The notes: generated from the letters alone by a model not told the origin. A stretch of DNA of 64,000 bases from Kutzneria viridogrisea (GCA_014138725.1 JACJID010000006.1:680001-744000); one strand, 5' to 3'; shown: positions 1 to 8,135, counted from the stretch's first letter. Program-made: numbers and translations.

Positions 1-945
1 GCGGGCCGCCACATCGGTCCACACCAGGAACAGGGCGCCGAGCAGCGCGCTGGCGGGCAGCACCCTGCGGTGCCCGGCGCCGACCAGCAGCCGCACCAGG
101 TGGGGCAGCATCAGCCCGACGAACCCGATCGCCCCGGCAGCCGCCACCACCGCACCGGTGACCAGGGCCGTCACCAGGTACAGCCCGGTGCGCACCGCCC
201 GCACGTCCACGCCCAGCGTGCCCGCGGCCTCATCGCCCATGGCCAGGGCGTCCAGCGCTTTGGCTTGCACGGCAAGGTATCCGAGCCCGAGCACGGCGGC
301 GATCGCCGGGATGAGCAGGTTCTGCCACGAGGCGCCGCCCAGGCTGCCCAGCAGCCAGAAGATCGCCGTGCGGGCGCCCTCCGCGTTCGGCGCCAGGTAG
401 ATCAGCAGGCTGGTCATCGCGGAGAACACGTAGGCCATGGCCGTACCGGAGAGCACCAGCCGCAGCGCTGGCAGCCGCCCACCGGTCCTGGCCAGCGCGA
501 ACACCGCCAGCATCGCCGCCAGCCCGCCGAGGAAGGCGCCCGCGGTCAGGGCCCAGCTGCCCAGCCAGGCCAGCGCCCCGAACAGCAGCACCGAACTCGC
601 GCCCACCGAGGCCCCGGAGCTCACGCCAAGCAGGAACGGGTCCGCCAGCGCGTTGCGGACCAGTGCCTGCACGGCGACCCCGGTGGCCGCGAGGCAGGCG
701 CCGGCCACCGCGCCCAGCAGCACGCGCGGCGCCCGGACCTGCCACACGATCGCGTCGCCAGGTTGGGTGACACCGTGAGTGGCATGACTGGCCAGTACGG
801 AGAACACCTCGCCGACGGACAGTGACACCGGACCGAGCGCAACCCCGAACAGCAGGGTCACGAGCAGTAGTGAGGCCATCGCGATCAGTAAGAAGGTGAA
901 CCGGGCCCGGGGTGCGAACGGGGCCGAACTGCGTGCAGCAGGCAT
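1..945 (-). CDS. btuC: FecCD-family ABC permease, probably for cobalamin (BtuC-like), partial
   Basis: Membrane permease of a B12/siderophore ABC importer. Its C-terminal end runs off the left window edge (315 codons seen). Reading from ATG at 945 the protein has a hydrophobic N-terminus, then the family hallmarks VRAPRVLLGAVAGACLA, NALADPFLLGVSSGAS, and near the edge GAIGFVGLMLPHLVRLLVG. These are FecCD signatures. A GGAGG lies about 10 nt before the ATG. The 5' region holds a cobalamin riboswitch, so vitamin B12 or a cobinamide is the likely cargo, although iron-siderophore permeases belong to the same family. The ATP-binding partner would lie outside the window. Family assignment is firm; the B12 substrate is inferred from the riboswitch. 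Confidence 0.88.
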   Translation of the reverse strand, partial: MPAARSSAPFAPRARFTFLLIAMASLLLVTLLFGVALGPVSLSVGEVFSVLASHATHGVTQPGDAIVWQVRAPRVLLGAVAGACLAATGVAVQALVRNALADPFLLGVSSGASVGASSVLLFGALAWLGSWALTAGAFLGGLAAMLAVFALARTGGRLPALRLVLSGTAMAYVFSAMTSLLIYLAPNAEGARTAIFWLLGSLGGASWQNLLIPAIAAVLGLGYLAVQAKALDALAMGDEAAGTLGVDVRAVRTGLYLVTALVTGAVVAAAGAIGFVGLMLPHLVRLLVGAGHRRVLPASALLGALFLVWTDVAAR

Positions 946-987
946 CGGGTGCCGGCCTCCAACACCTCGTGGGGGTCTTCGCGTGCC

Positions 988-1150
988 GTGGCCGGTCTCC
1001 TGGCTGACGGGTACTTCGACCACGGCTTGCCTTCCCAGGTGCTGCCACCCAGTGACCCCGGTTCGCGCCGGGTACGCCGTGGACTCCCGATCACAGTGGC
1101 GAGGGCCGCTCCGGTACCGCACCGGATTCCCGTCACCACGGCCTGGTCAC
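988..1150 (-). promoter_or_regulatory. Cobalamin (B12) riboswitch
   Basis: Read on the minus strand, this leader has the conserved cobalamin-aptamer blocks in order: GGGAATCCGGTGCGG, then GCCACTGTGA, and at the 3' end the B12 box GTCAGCCAGGAGACCGGCC. It lies directly upstream of the FecCD permease, with the B12 box about 40 nt from its ATG, a position suited to hiding the ribosome site when B12 is bound. No strong T-rich terminator is seen after it, so translational control is more likely than transcriptional. Ends are approximate. Confidence 0.93.
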
Positions 1151-1260
1151 GGTAAGGAGCCGTCGGCCGCGCTGTCAACGTGACCTGGTTGGGGGACGCG
1201 TGAGTTGACAGGCGGGCGTGCGGTCGGGAGCATTCGCGCAGGCGAGTCGGGGAGTGAGCG

Positions 1261-2262
1261 GTGACCCAGCTGCGTCAGGTCCAGATCGTTGTTCCGGTGG
1301 CGGATTCGGGGTTCGAAAGCCCGTTGCCCCCGTTGACGACAGGTTCGGGAACTGTGGTGCTGCCCTGGCCGAGACCGGCCACCGACCTGTCCTGCGCGCG
1401 CTCCAGAACCGTCCCGGCCCTGGTGCTGGAGAACGAGCTGGTCCGCGTGACCGTCCTCACCGGACTGGGTGGGCGGCTGCATTCGCTGTGGCACAAGGAG
1501 GACGAGCGCGAGCTCTCCGCCAACCTACCGGTGTTCTCCCCGGCGGGCGGCTCGCTGGTGTACGCGGCCACAGTGGACGGTCCCGGCGGGGACCCGGTGC
1601 TGCGGCTGTGGGAGTGGGACCAGGTGCTGGACCTGCCCTACCAGGTCGACTTCTGGCTGCCCGCCGGATCGGACCGGCTGCACGTGGGCACCCGGGTGCG
1701 GGCCGGTGACCCCCGGCCAGGCTGGTGGCGTTTCGCCGACGACGAGCCCGCCGAGCTGCTGTGCGCCGGATCTGGTTGGGGTGCACTGGAACTGTTCAGG
1801 ATGAAGACCTCGCTGCGGCCAACCCCGTTCTCCTGCCTGGGTTTCGAGCAGCAGCCCTGGCTGGACCTGTTGGCGGGCAACATGCCTGCTGGTGATCCGA
1901 ACAGTGCTCCTGGCCGCAGTCTCGTCGGCAGGCACTGGCGCTACCTGCTGGAGCACGCACCGGAGAACTGGCTGTCCGCGTACCACCTGGGCACGGCCCG
2001 CTGGTTCGCCCGCGACCTGGAGGGTGCGGTCGCCGCCTGGCGCCGGTCCATCGAGCTGGCGGTGTCCCCGTGGGCGATCCGCAACCTGGCCGTGGCCGAG
2101 TACCACCGCGGCCACGTGGTGGAGGCCGCCGAGCTGCTGACGGCCGCTGCCTGGTCGGCGCCCCAGGTCCCGCAGCTGTGCGAGGAGGCCCGCGGCCTGC
2201 TGCTCGTCACCGGCCAACCCGCCGAGGCCGACGCCCTGCGCCAAGTCCAGACCCGCCCCTGA
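1261..2262 (+). CDS. Shortened DUF5107/TPR protein
   Basis: Cytoplasmic protein of 333 residues with no signal peptide, starting at GTG after GGGGAG. Residues 50-130 carry DUF5107-like motifs (LENELVRVTVLTGLGGRLHS, then WHKEDERELSANLPVF, and RLWEWDQVLDLPYQVDFWLP). Around 170-190 comes GSGWGALEL, and the last 100 residues are helical and TPR-like (AYHLGTARWFARDLEGAV). From memory of the family, full-length members are roughly twice as long or more. The stretches between these blocks, including the usual WFSGG-IEWN and YWWSNIAVPE regions, are missing here in frame. It may be a reduced, possibly non-enzymatic member. Function unknown; full-length relatives are thought to act on carbohydrates. 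Confidence 0.7.
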   Translation: MTQLRQVQIVVPVADSGFESPLPPLTTGSGTVVLPWPRPATDLSCARSRTVPALVLENELVRVTVLTGLGGRLHSLWHKEDERELSANLPVFSPAGGSLVYAATVDGPGGDPVLRLWEWDQVLDLPYQVDFWLPAGSDRLHVGTRVRAGDPRPGWWRFADDEPAELLCAGSGWGALELFRMKTSLRPTPFSCLGFEQQPWLDLLAGNMPAGDPNSAPGRSLVGRHWRYLLEHAPENWLSAYHLGTARWFARDLEGAVAAWRRSIELAVSPWAIRNLAVAEYHRGHVVEAAELLTAAAWSAPQVPQLCEEARGLLLVTGQPAEADALRQVQTRP

Positions 2263-2297
2263 CCGCGAGTCCCGCAAGCGCAAACACGCCGTACCGG

Positions 2298-2442
2298 AAG
2301 CGCCGACACGCGGTATCGGAAGCGCCGACACGCGGTACCGGAAGCGCCGACACGCGGTACCGGAAGCGCCGACACGCGGGGGACAGCGCGTGTCGGCGCT
2401 TCGCGTACCGCGTGTCGGACGTTCCCGTACGGTGTGTTTGCG
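2298..2442. repeat. 22-bp tandem repeat with inverted copies (class H), convergent gap
   Basis: Four head-to-tail 22-bp units begin at 2298, 2320, 2342 and 2364. Each opens with AAGCGCCGACACGC, and the first three continue GGTAYCGG. The last unit is followed by an inverted 14-bp copy (GCGTGTCGGCGCTT, 2388-2401) that can form a hairpin with it, and by further degenerate inverted copies up to 2442. The array fills the gap between two convergent genes and could act as a bidirectional terminator. A diverged relative occurs at 47158-47305. Confidence 0.85.
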
Positions 2443-3201
2443 TCAGGCGAACGGGCGGATGTGGGCGTTGGCGGCGAGCAGGGCGGCGCGGACCTGGCGT
2501 GCAATCCGCACGGCGCCCGGGGTGTCGCCGTGCACGCACAACGACTGGGGCCGCACGTCCACCTCCGAGCCGTCCACGGCGATCACGGTGCCCTGCAAGG
2601 CCATTCGCGTGCAGCGGGCCACCACCTCCTCGGCGTCGTGCACCACGGCCCCGGGCAGTCGGCGGGACACCAGCGAGCCGTCGGGGTTGTAGGCGCGGTC
2701 CGCGAACGCCTCGCGCACCGTGGTCAGCCCGGCGGCCTCGGCCTGCACGAGCCACTGCGAACCGGGCAGGCCGAGCACCGGCAGTCGCGGGTCGTACAGC
2801 CGCACGGCCTCCACCACGGCGGCGGCCTGCTCGGCGTGCGTGACGATCGCGTTGTACAGCGCGCCGTGCGGCTTCACGTAGCGCACGCGGGTACCGGCGA
2901 TGCGCGCGAACCCGTCCAGCGCCGCGATCTGGTAGACGACGTCGTTGGTCAGCTCCGCGGGCGCCACGTCGATGAACCGCCTGCCGAACCCGGCCAGGTC
3001 CCGGTAGCCGACCTGGGCGCCGATCACCACGCCCCGTTCGGCGGCCTGCTCGGTGATGCGGCGCAGCACGGTGGGGTCGCCCGCGTGGAAGCCGCAGGCC
3101 ACGTTGGCACTGGACACCAGGTCGAGCAGGGCCTCGTCGTCGCCGAGCTGCCAGATGCCGAAGCCCTCACCGAGGTCGGAGTTCAGGTCGATCGCGGTCA
3201 T
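2443..3201 (-). CDS. pxpA: 5-oxoprolinase subunit A (LamB/YcsF family)
   Basis: One subunit of the ATP-dependent enzyme that opens 5-oxoproline to glutamate. The 252-residue protein starts at the ATG at 3201 with the family opening [17 protein letters not shown]. It continues with [14 protein letters not shown] (about residue 40), [17 protein letters not shown], and [11 protein letters not shown] (about 110), which are typical of PxpA. Length matches the family (about 250). PxpB and PxpC are usually adjacent, but none is present on either side, so the partners must lie elsewhere. A further in-frame ATG at 3258 exists but would place a palindrome inside the gene. That palindrome (3231-3256) lies just upstream of the chosen start. 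Confidence 0.92.
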   Translation of the reverse strand: MTAIDLNSDLGEGFGIWQLGDDEALLDLVSSANVACGFHAGDPTVLRRITEQAAERGVVIGAQVGYRDLAGFGRRFIDVAPAELTNDVVYQIAALDGFARIAGTRVRYVKPHGALYNAIVTHAEQAAAVVEAVRLYDPRLPVLGLPGSQWLVQAEAAGLTTVREAFADRAYNPDGSLVSRRLPGAVVHDAEEVVARCTRMALQGTVIAVDGSEVDVRPQSLCVHGDTPGAVRIARQVRAALLAANAHIRPFA

Positions 3202-3230
3202 GGGGTGCAGTCTCGCACCCGGGGCGCCGT

Positions 3231-3256
3231 GTGCAGAAATAGAGCACTTTCTGCAC
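3231..3256. promoter_or_regulatory. Palindromic operator candidate upstream of pxpA
   Basis: Perfect 9-bp arms GTGCAGAAA and TTTCTGCAC separated by 8 bp (TAGAGCAC). It sits 30 bp before the pxpA ATG, in the divergent gap with the fucosidase. An unusual A/T-rich stretch follows. It is a likely dimeric-repressor site; the regulator is not in the immediate neighbourhood. Confidence 0.55.
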
Positions 3257-3382
3257 AATAGTGCTTGTTAGTAGATGTTACGAACATTAACAGTCGCCAG
3301 AACTCTTGACGGGCACGCGCGCGCACGCCACCATCGGTCAGCGAGAGATCCGATGTCTCCCTGCCGAACGGAGGATCCCCTC

Positions 3383-4903
3383 GTGCGCTTGCCCGGTGCG
3401 CGCAGGATCGCGGGTTGCTTCGTCCTCGCGCTGAGCACCCTGTTCCCCATGCCCGCCAGCACCGCCGAGGAGCAAGTGCCGGTCTCGCCCCAGGTCGTGC
3501 CGATCAGCCCGAACGACACGCCCGCGCAGATCATCGCCAAGGCGGCGCAGGTGGTGCCCTCCCCGCGCCAGCTCGCCTGGCAGCGCCAGGAGCTGACCGC
3601 CTTCGTGCACTTCGGGGTCAACACCTTCACCGGGCGCGAGATCGGCACCGGCCAGGAGAGCCCCGAGGTCTTCCAGCCCGACCAGCTCGACACCGACCAG
3701 TGGATGAACGCCCTGCGGGACGCGGGCTTCCGCAAGGTGATCTTCACCGCCAAGCACCACGACGGCTTCCTGCTCTACCCCTCGCACTACAGCGGCTACG
3801 GGGTCGCGGCCAGTTCCTGGCGTGCGGGCAAGGGCGACGTCGTGCGGGCCTTCACCGACTCCGCCAGGAAGTTCGGCCTCGCCGTCGGCATCTACCTGTC
3901 CCCGGCCGACCTGCACGAGGCGCTGCCCGGTGGCCGCTACGGCAACGGCAGCAGGGCGGTGCCCACGAGCATCCCGGAGAACCCGGCCGACTCGACCGGC
4001 CGCACCTTCCCGGTGACCGCCGACGACTACAACCGGTACTACCTCAACACGCTCTACGAGCTGCTCACCCGGTACGGCAAGGTGGACGAGGTCTGGTTCG
4101 ACGGCTTCAACCCGATCCACGGCAAGTCGCAGACCTACGACTTCCCGGACTGGATCAAGCTCGTGCGCGCGTTGCAGCCCGAGGCCGTGATGTTCGGCGG
4201 GGTCGACCTGCGCTGGGTCGGCAACGAGGACGGCACGGCGCGTACCGGCGAGTTCAGCGTACTTCCCTTCCACGGCAAGGCGGACGGCGCGCAGGACCTG
4301 CCCACTGTGGCCGCCGAGGAGTCCGCGGCCGACCTGGGCAGCGACGCCGTGCTGGCCAAGGCCGGTGGCGGCGACTTCCTCAAGTGGGCGCCCGCGGAGT
4401 GCGACGCGCGGCTGGAGTCCACCTGGTTCTGGCACCCCAACCAACCGCCCAAGTCCCTGGACTCGTTGGTGGACATGTACTTCGACTCCGTGGGCCGCAA
4501 CTGCCAGCTGCTGCTTGACGTGCCGCCGGACGACCACGGCCGGTTCACCGCCGCGGACGTCGCACGGCTGCACGAGTTCGGCGCGCGGATCAGCGGCATG
4601 TTCGCGCACGACCTGGTCCGCTCGACCAGCCGGGAACCGGACGGGTCGTTGGTCGCCGAACTCGTTGGCACCAAACGGGTCGAGGTCGTGTCGGTGGCCG
4701 AGGACCTGCGCGCGGGGCAGCGCGTCACCGGGTTCGAGGCACAGGCGTGGAACGGCTGCGCCTGGTACCCGGTGGCGACTGGCACGGCGGTGGGCAACAA
4801 GCGCTTGCTACGGCTGAGCAAGCCGGTGGACACGAGCAGGCTGCGGGTGCACGTCACCTCGGCCAGGGCCGCGCCGATGATCAAGCTCGGCGCGTACGGC
4901 TAG
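3383..4903 (+). CDS. Secreted alpha-L-fucosidase (GH29)
   Basis: Glycosidase of 506 residues releasing alpha-L-fucose, predicted secreted. The GTG at 3383 is preferred because GGAGG lies just before it and it opens directly into a signal peptide (basic start, then CFVLALSTLFP, cleavage near PASTAEE). An upstream in-frame ATG at 3275 would add a poor, Arg/His-rich extension. GH29 features are clear: LTAFVHFGVNTFTGREIG (about 85), VIFTAKHHDGFLLYPSHYS, and EVWFDGFNP (about 245), whose Asp is the likely nucleophile. The C-terminal about 100 residues form a beta domain. It stands alone; its stop overlaps that of the convergent LuxR gene by 3 nt. Confidence 0.9.
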   Translation: MRLPGARRIAGCFVLALSTLFPMPASTAEEQVPVSPQVVPISPNDTPAQIIAKAAQVVPSPRQLAWQRQELTAFVHFGVNTFTGREIGTGQESPEVFQPDQLDTDQWMNALRDAGFRKVIFTAKHHDGFLLYPSHYSGYGVAASSWRAGKGDVVRAFTDSARKFGLAVGIYLSPADLHEALPGGRYGNGSRAVPTSIPENPADSTGRTFPVTADDYNRYYLNTLYELLTRYGKVDEVWFDGFNPIHGKSQTYDFPDWIKLVRALQPEAVMFGGVDLRWVGNEDGTARTGEFSVLPFHGKADGAQDLPTVAAEESAADLGSDAVLAKAGGGDFLKWAPAECDARLESTWFWHPNQPPKSLDSLVDMYFDSVGRNCQLLLDVPPDDHGRFTAADVARLHEFGARISGMFAHDLVRSTSREPDGSLVAELVGTKRVEVVSVAEDLRAGQRVTGFEAQAWNGCAWYPVATGTAVGNKRLLRLSKPVDTSRLRVHVTSARAAPMIKLGAYG

Positions 4904-5727
4904 GGCAGCAGACCGGCCCGACGTGCGGCTACCACCGCGGCGATCCGGGAATGGCAGTCGAGCTTGCGCATCGCGCTGCGCAGGTACGCCTTGACCGTCT
5001 CGGGCAGCAGGCCCAGCTGGTCGGCGGTGGCTGCGTTGGTCTGCCCCTGGGCCACGCAGGACAGCACGTCCAGCTCCCGCGGCGACAGGCTGGGCGGCTC
5101 CTCACCGGTACGGCTGCCGGAGGCCGAGGCCAGCTTGGCGCACACCTCGTGCACCCGGTGCCGCAGTCCCTGGTCGGTCAGCTCCTGGGCGAGCACGCGC
5201 AGTTCGGCGTGGGCGGAGCGGACCTCCTCCCAGCCGGGACCGCTGCTGGGCGCGGGCTTCTGTGCCTGCTCCATGCGCCTGCGCAGCTCGTCCCGCACGG
5301 CCAGGTTCTGCTCCAGCTCGCGCGCGGCCTCCACGGCCTGGGTGATGATCCGGTCGCCCAGGGGCAGCGCCTGGCGCAGCGCCCCGTAGAGCATGGCGCG
5401 CACCGAACGCTGCACCACCACCGGCACGGCCAGGATCGAGCGCAGCCCCTCGGCGCCCACCGGCCGGTCGTACTGGTGGCTGATGGTCTGCGCGTTGGAG
5501 TAGTCGGTGACGGCCAGCGGCCTGCTCATCGCCAGCGCCTTGCCGCCCAGCCCGCGCCCGGTGCAGACGGCCAGGCCCAGCAGCGAGTTGGTGGTCGTGC
5601 CGGACAGCTCCGACAGGTGCAGCTGGCGACGGTCGGTGACCACCCCGCCGAAGGCGACCGGCAGACCGGTGGCCCCGCGCAGGGCCAGCAGTGTGCGTCG
5701 GATCTCGGCGGCGTCCTCGGCGGTCAT
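4900..5727 (-). CDS. LuxR-type regulator with GAF-like sensor domain
   Basis: DNA-binding regulator of 275 residues. Start is the ATG at 5727 with GGAGG 6-7 nt upstream. The N-terminal about 150 residues resemble a GAF domain (LLGLAVCTGRGLGGKALAMSR, then LRSILAVPVVVQRSVRAML), followed by a helical linker and a LuxR HTH (SLSPRELDVLSCVAQGQTNA, then LLPETVKAYLRSAMRKLDCH). The layout matches regulators of aromatic or lipid catabolism. It is divergent from the acyl-CoA synthetase gene beginning at 5821, with only 93 bp between, so it probably controls that gene. No palindrome stands out in the gap. Confidence 0.88.
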   Translation of the reverse strand: MTAEDAAEIRRTLLALRGATGLPVAFGGVVTDRRQLHLSELSGTTTNSLLGLAVCTGRGLGGKALAMSRPLAVTDYSNAQTISHQYDRPVGAEGLRSILAVPVVVQRSVRAMLYGALRQALPLGDRIITQAVEAARELEQNLAVRDELRRRMEQAQKPAPSSGPGWEEVRSAHAELRVLAQELTDQGLRHRVHEVCAKLASASGSRTGEEPPSLSPRELDVLSCVAQGQTNAATADQLGLLPETVKAYLRSAMRKLDCHSRIAAVVAARRAGLLP

Positions 5728-5820
5728 CTGCTCACCTCCGTGCTCTCGCCCCCGTCCGGGGGTAGCGGGCGTGCTGGGTTCGTCACACCATCGCATCAGA
5801 GTAGGACACGTGGAGGAACT

Positions 5821-7512
5821 GTGGCGCATGCAGCCTTTCGGGAGGCTCGGGACTTTCTGCTCACGCACCGTGAGGACTACGCAGCCGCTCGCGGGTTCCG
5901 CTGGCCCGAGCTGACCGAGTTCAACTGGGCGCTGGACTGGTTCGACGTCATCGCGGCGGACAACGACCGGCCCGCGCTGTGGATCGTGGAGCCCGACGGC
6001 AGCGAGGCCAAGTGGTCCTTCGCGCAGCTGGCGCGCAAGTCCAACCAGGTGGCCAACTGGCTGCGGGCCCAGGGCGTGCGCCGGGGTGACCGGCTGGTGC
6101 TCATGCTGGGCAACCAGGTGGAGTTGTGGGAGACGATCCTGGCCGCGATGAAGCTGGGCGCCGTGGTCATCCCGGCGACCCCGCTGCTGGGCACCGCGGA
6201 CCTGGCCGATCGGATCGAGCGCGGGCACGCGGCGCACGTGGTGACCACCAGCGCCGACGCCCCGAAGTTCGAGGGCGTGCCGGGGGACTACACCCGCATC
6301 GCGGTGGGGGAGCGGGTGCGCGGCTGGCTGCGCTACGCCGACGCCGAGTGGGCCGACCACGAGTTCGAGCCGGACGGGGTCACCCGCGCCGAGGACACGC
6401 TGCTGCTGTACTTCACCTCCGGCACCACGGCCAAGCCGAAGCTGGTGGAGCACAGCCACGTGTCCTATCCGGTCGGGCACCTGTCCACCATGTACTGGAT
6501 CGGGCTGGAACCCGGTGACGTGCACCTGAACATCTCCTCGCCGGGCTGGGCCAAGCACGCGTGGAGCAACGTGTTCGCCCCGTGGAACGCCGAGGCCACG
6601 GTGTTCATCCACAACTACACCCGGTTCGACGCGGCCACCCTGCTCGGGCACATGCAGCGCTGCGGGGTCACCAGCTTCTGCGCCCCGCCGACCGTGTGGC
6701 GCATGCTCATCCAGGCCGACCTGAGTCAGCTGAGCACCCCGCCGCGCAAGGTGGTCGGCGCGGGGGAGCCGCTCAACCCCGAGGTCATCGAGCAGGTGAG
6801 CAGGGCCTGGGGCGTCACCATCCGGGACGGCTTCGGGCAGACCGAGACCACCGTGCAGGTGGCCAACACCCCCGGCCAGCCGGTGAAGCCCGGCTCGATG
6901 GGACGGCCCGTGCCCGGCTACGAGGTGGCGCTGGTCGACCCGGTCACCGGGCAGGTCGGCGACGAGGGCGAGATCTGCGTGGACCTGGCGCACCGCCCGC
7001 TCGGGCTGATGGTCGGCTACCGGGACGACCCCGAGCGCACCGCCGAGTGCATGCGGGACGGCTTCTACCGCACCGGGGACGTGGGCTCCCGCGACGCGGA
7101 GGGCTACCTGACCTACGTGGGCCGGGCCGACGACGTGTTCAAGGCCTCGGACTACCGGATCTCCCCGTTCGAGCTGGAGAGCGTGCTGCTGGAGCACGAG
7201 GCCGTGGCCGAGGCCGCCGTGGTGCCCTCACCGGACCCGCTGCGGCTGGCGGTGCCCAAGGCGTACGTGGTGCTCGCGCCCGGCTGGGCCGCCGACGCGA
7301 GCACCGCTGAGGCGATCTTCGCGCACTCCCGGGCGGAACTGGCCCCGTACAAGAGGATCCGGCGGCTGGAGTTCGCCGAGCTGCCCAAGACGATCTCGGG
7401 CAAGATCCGCCGCGTCGAGCTGCGCGGCAGCGAGCACAACAAGCACGCCGACACCACCCAGCGCCCCGAGGGTGAGCACTGGGAAGAGGACTTCCCAGCC
7501 CTACGGGGTTAG
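5821..7512 (+). CDS. AMP-forming acyl-CoA synthetase (MACS-like)
   Basis: Cytoplasmic ligase of 563 residues activating a carboxylic acid to acyl-AMP and then acyl-CoA. GTG start at 5821 with GGAGG upstream. Core motifs: P-loop LLYFTSGTTAKPKLVEHSH (about 200), ISSPGWAKHAWSNVFAPW (typical of the medium-chain/acetyl-CoA synthetase-like branch), DGFGQTETT (about 340), YRTGDVGSRDAEGYLTYVGR, and the catalytic Lys region LPKTISGKIRRVEL near the C-terminus. Length is normal. The substrate cannot be read from sequence; medium-chain or aromatic acids are plausible. Divergent from, and probably controlled by, the GAF-LuxR gene. Tail-to-tail with the EspR-like gene. Confidence 0.9.
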   Translation: MAHAAFREARDFLLTHREDYAAARGFRWPELTEFNWALDWFDVIAADNDRPALWIVEPDGSEAKWSFAQLARKSNQVANWLRAQGVRRGDRLVLMLGNQVELWETILAAMKLGAVVIPATPLLGTADLADRIERGHAAHVVTTSADAPKFEGVPGDYTRIAVGERVRGWLRYADAEWADHEFEPDGVTRAEDTLLLYFTSGTTAKPKLVEHSHVSYPVGHLSTMYWIGLEPGDVHLNISSPGWAKHAWSNVFAPWNAEATVFIHNYTRFDAATLLGHMQRCGVTSFCAPPTVWRMLIQADLSQLSTPPRKVVGAGEPLNPEVIEQVSRAWGVTIRDGFGQTETTVQVANTPGQPVKPGSMGRPVPGYEVALVDPVTGQVGDEGEICVDLAHRPLGLMVGYRDDPERTAECMRDGFYRTGDVGSRDAEGYLTYVGRADDVFKASDYRISPFELESVLLEHEAVAEAAVVPSPDPLRLAVPKAYVVLAPGWAADASTAEAIFAHSRAELAPYKRIRRLEFAELPKTISGKIRRVELRGSEHNKHADTTQRPEGEHWEEDFPALRG

Positions 7513-7955
7513 GGCGCCTCGCCAGGCTCCTCCAGGGGCGGGAGCTTCTCGATCTTGCGGGCCTGGGACAGCATGGTGAGGATCGAGTCGAGGGTCTCGT
7601 CGGACAGGCCCTCGGCGCGCAGGGCGATGGAGCGGACCCGGTTGTTGCGCAGGGCCGCGGCCAGCTCCAGCTGGCTGTCCACCCTGGCGGCCACCTCCTC
7701 GTTGAGGAAGTACTCGGGCGGCACGCCGAAGAAGCGCGCGAGCGTGCCCAGGGTGCCCTGGGTCAGGTTGCGCTTCTTGCCGGTGGCCAGCTCCCACAGG
7801 TAGGTGCTGGAGATCTTCGTGCCGGAGTGTTCGGCGATCTGCTGGGCCAGCTTGGCGAAGCCCGGCCGGGTGGCCTCGTCCGGGTAGCGCACGGCGATCA
7901 GCCGGGCGAGCTTGGCGGCCAGCTCACCCGCGCTCTCCTCGCTCTGGTCGGTCAT
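7509..7955 (-). CDS. EspR-like XRE-family DNA-binding protein
   Basis: Regulator or nucleoid-associated protein of 148 residues, close to mycobacterial EspR in size and layout. Residues 10-75 form a HTH (LAQQIAEHSGTKISSTYLWEL, then a KKRNLTQGTLGTLARFFGVPPEYF turn region). A short C-terminal domain follows (VRSIALRAEGLSDETLDSIL) corresponding to the EspR dimerisation part. Two inverted repeats TCCGC-N4-GCGGA lie 24 and 120 bp upstream of the ATG, suggesting autoregulation and shared control of the divergent secreted beta-helix gene. Its stop overlaps that of the acyl-CoA synthetase by 4 nt. Confidence 0.87.
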   Translation of the reverse strand: MTDQSEESAGELAAKLARLIAVRYPDEATRPGFAKLAQQIAEHSGTKISSTYLWELATGKKRNLTQGTLGTLARFFGVPPEYFLNEEVAARVDSQLELAAALRNNRVRSIALRAEGLSDETLDSILTMLSQARKIEKLPPLEEPGEAP

Positions 7956-7978
7956 GAGTCCTCGGCTAGGCGGCTACG

Positions 7979-7992
7979 TCCGCTGTGGCGGA
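7979..7992. promoter_or_regulatory. Operator candidate 1 for the EspR-like regulator
   Basis: Perfect inverted repeat TCCGC-TGTG-GCGGA, 24 bp upstream of the EspR-like start. An identically spaced second site lies at 8075-8090, which makes a chance palindrome unlikely. Confidence 0.6.
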
Positions 7993-8029
7993 TTCGATCG
8001 TCACACATTCTCCGTGCTGAACCCACTTG

Positions 8030-8060
8030 TTGACAACTCCACAGGCCCTGTGCCTATTAT
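8030..8060 (+). promoter_or_regulatory. Sigma-70-type promoter toward the beta-helix gene
   Basis: TTGACA (8030-8035) and TATTAT (8055-8060), 19 bp apart, rare A/T-rich matches in this GC-rich window. The second EspR-like operator begins 15 bp downstream, where bound protein would block initiation or early elongation. Confidence 0.55.
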
Positions 8061-8074
8061 CCGCATGCGTGACC

Positions 8075-8090
8075 ATCCGCTGTAGCGGAT
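8075..8090. promoter_or_regulatory. Operator candidate 2 for the EspR-like regulator
   Basis: Perfect inverted repeat ATCCGC-TGTA-GCGGAT with the same 4-bp spacer as the site at 7979-7992. It lies just downstream of the TATTAT box, so it would repress the rightward promoter. Confidence 0.6.
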
Positions 8091-8094
8091 AGCT

Positions 8095-8135
8095 CGGTGG
8101 TGCTGAGGGGTAGAGGGGGCCGTTCAGCACCACCG
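8095..8135 (+). terminator. Long hairpin in the 5' leader of the beta-helix gene
   Basis: Perfect 12-bp arms CGGTGGTGCTGA (8095-8106) and TCAGCACCACCG (8124-8135) with a 17-nt G-rich loop, followed by TTT. It lies between the TTGACA/TATTAT promoter and the gene at 8268. It could be an attenuator, an mRNA-stabilising stem or a terminator of an unseen short RNA. Confidence 0.5.

Noticed and set aside
2298-2442. CRISPR array at the 22-bp repeats
   Set aside because: Units are directly abutted with no spacers, inverted copies follow, and no cas genes are present.
4900-7197. A 765-residue open frame on the minus strand covering the LuxR gene and the whole acyl-CoA synthetase antisense
   Set aside because: Only the part from 5727 down has domains; the rest is His/Gly/Gln-rich antisense of a clear GTG-started ligase gene, a usual artefact at this GC content.
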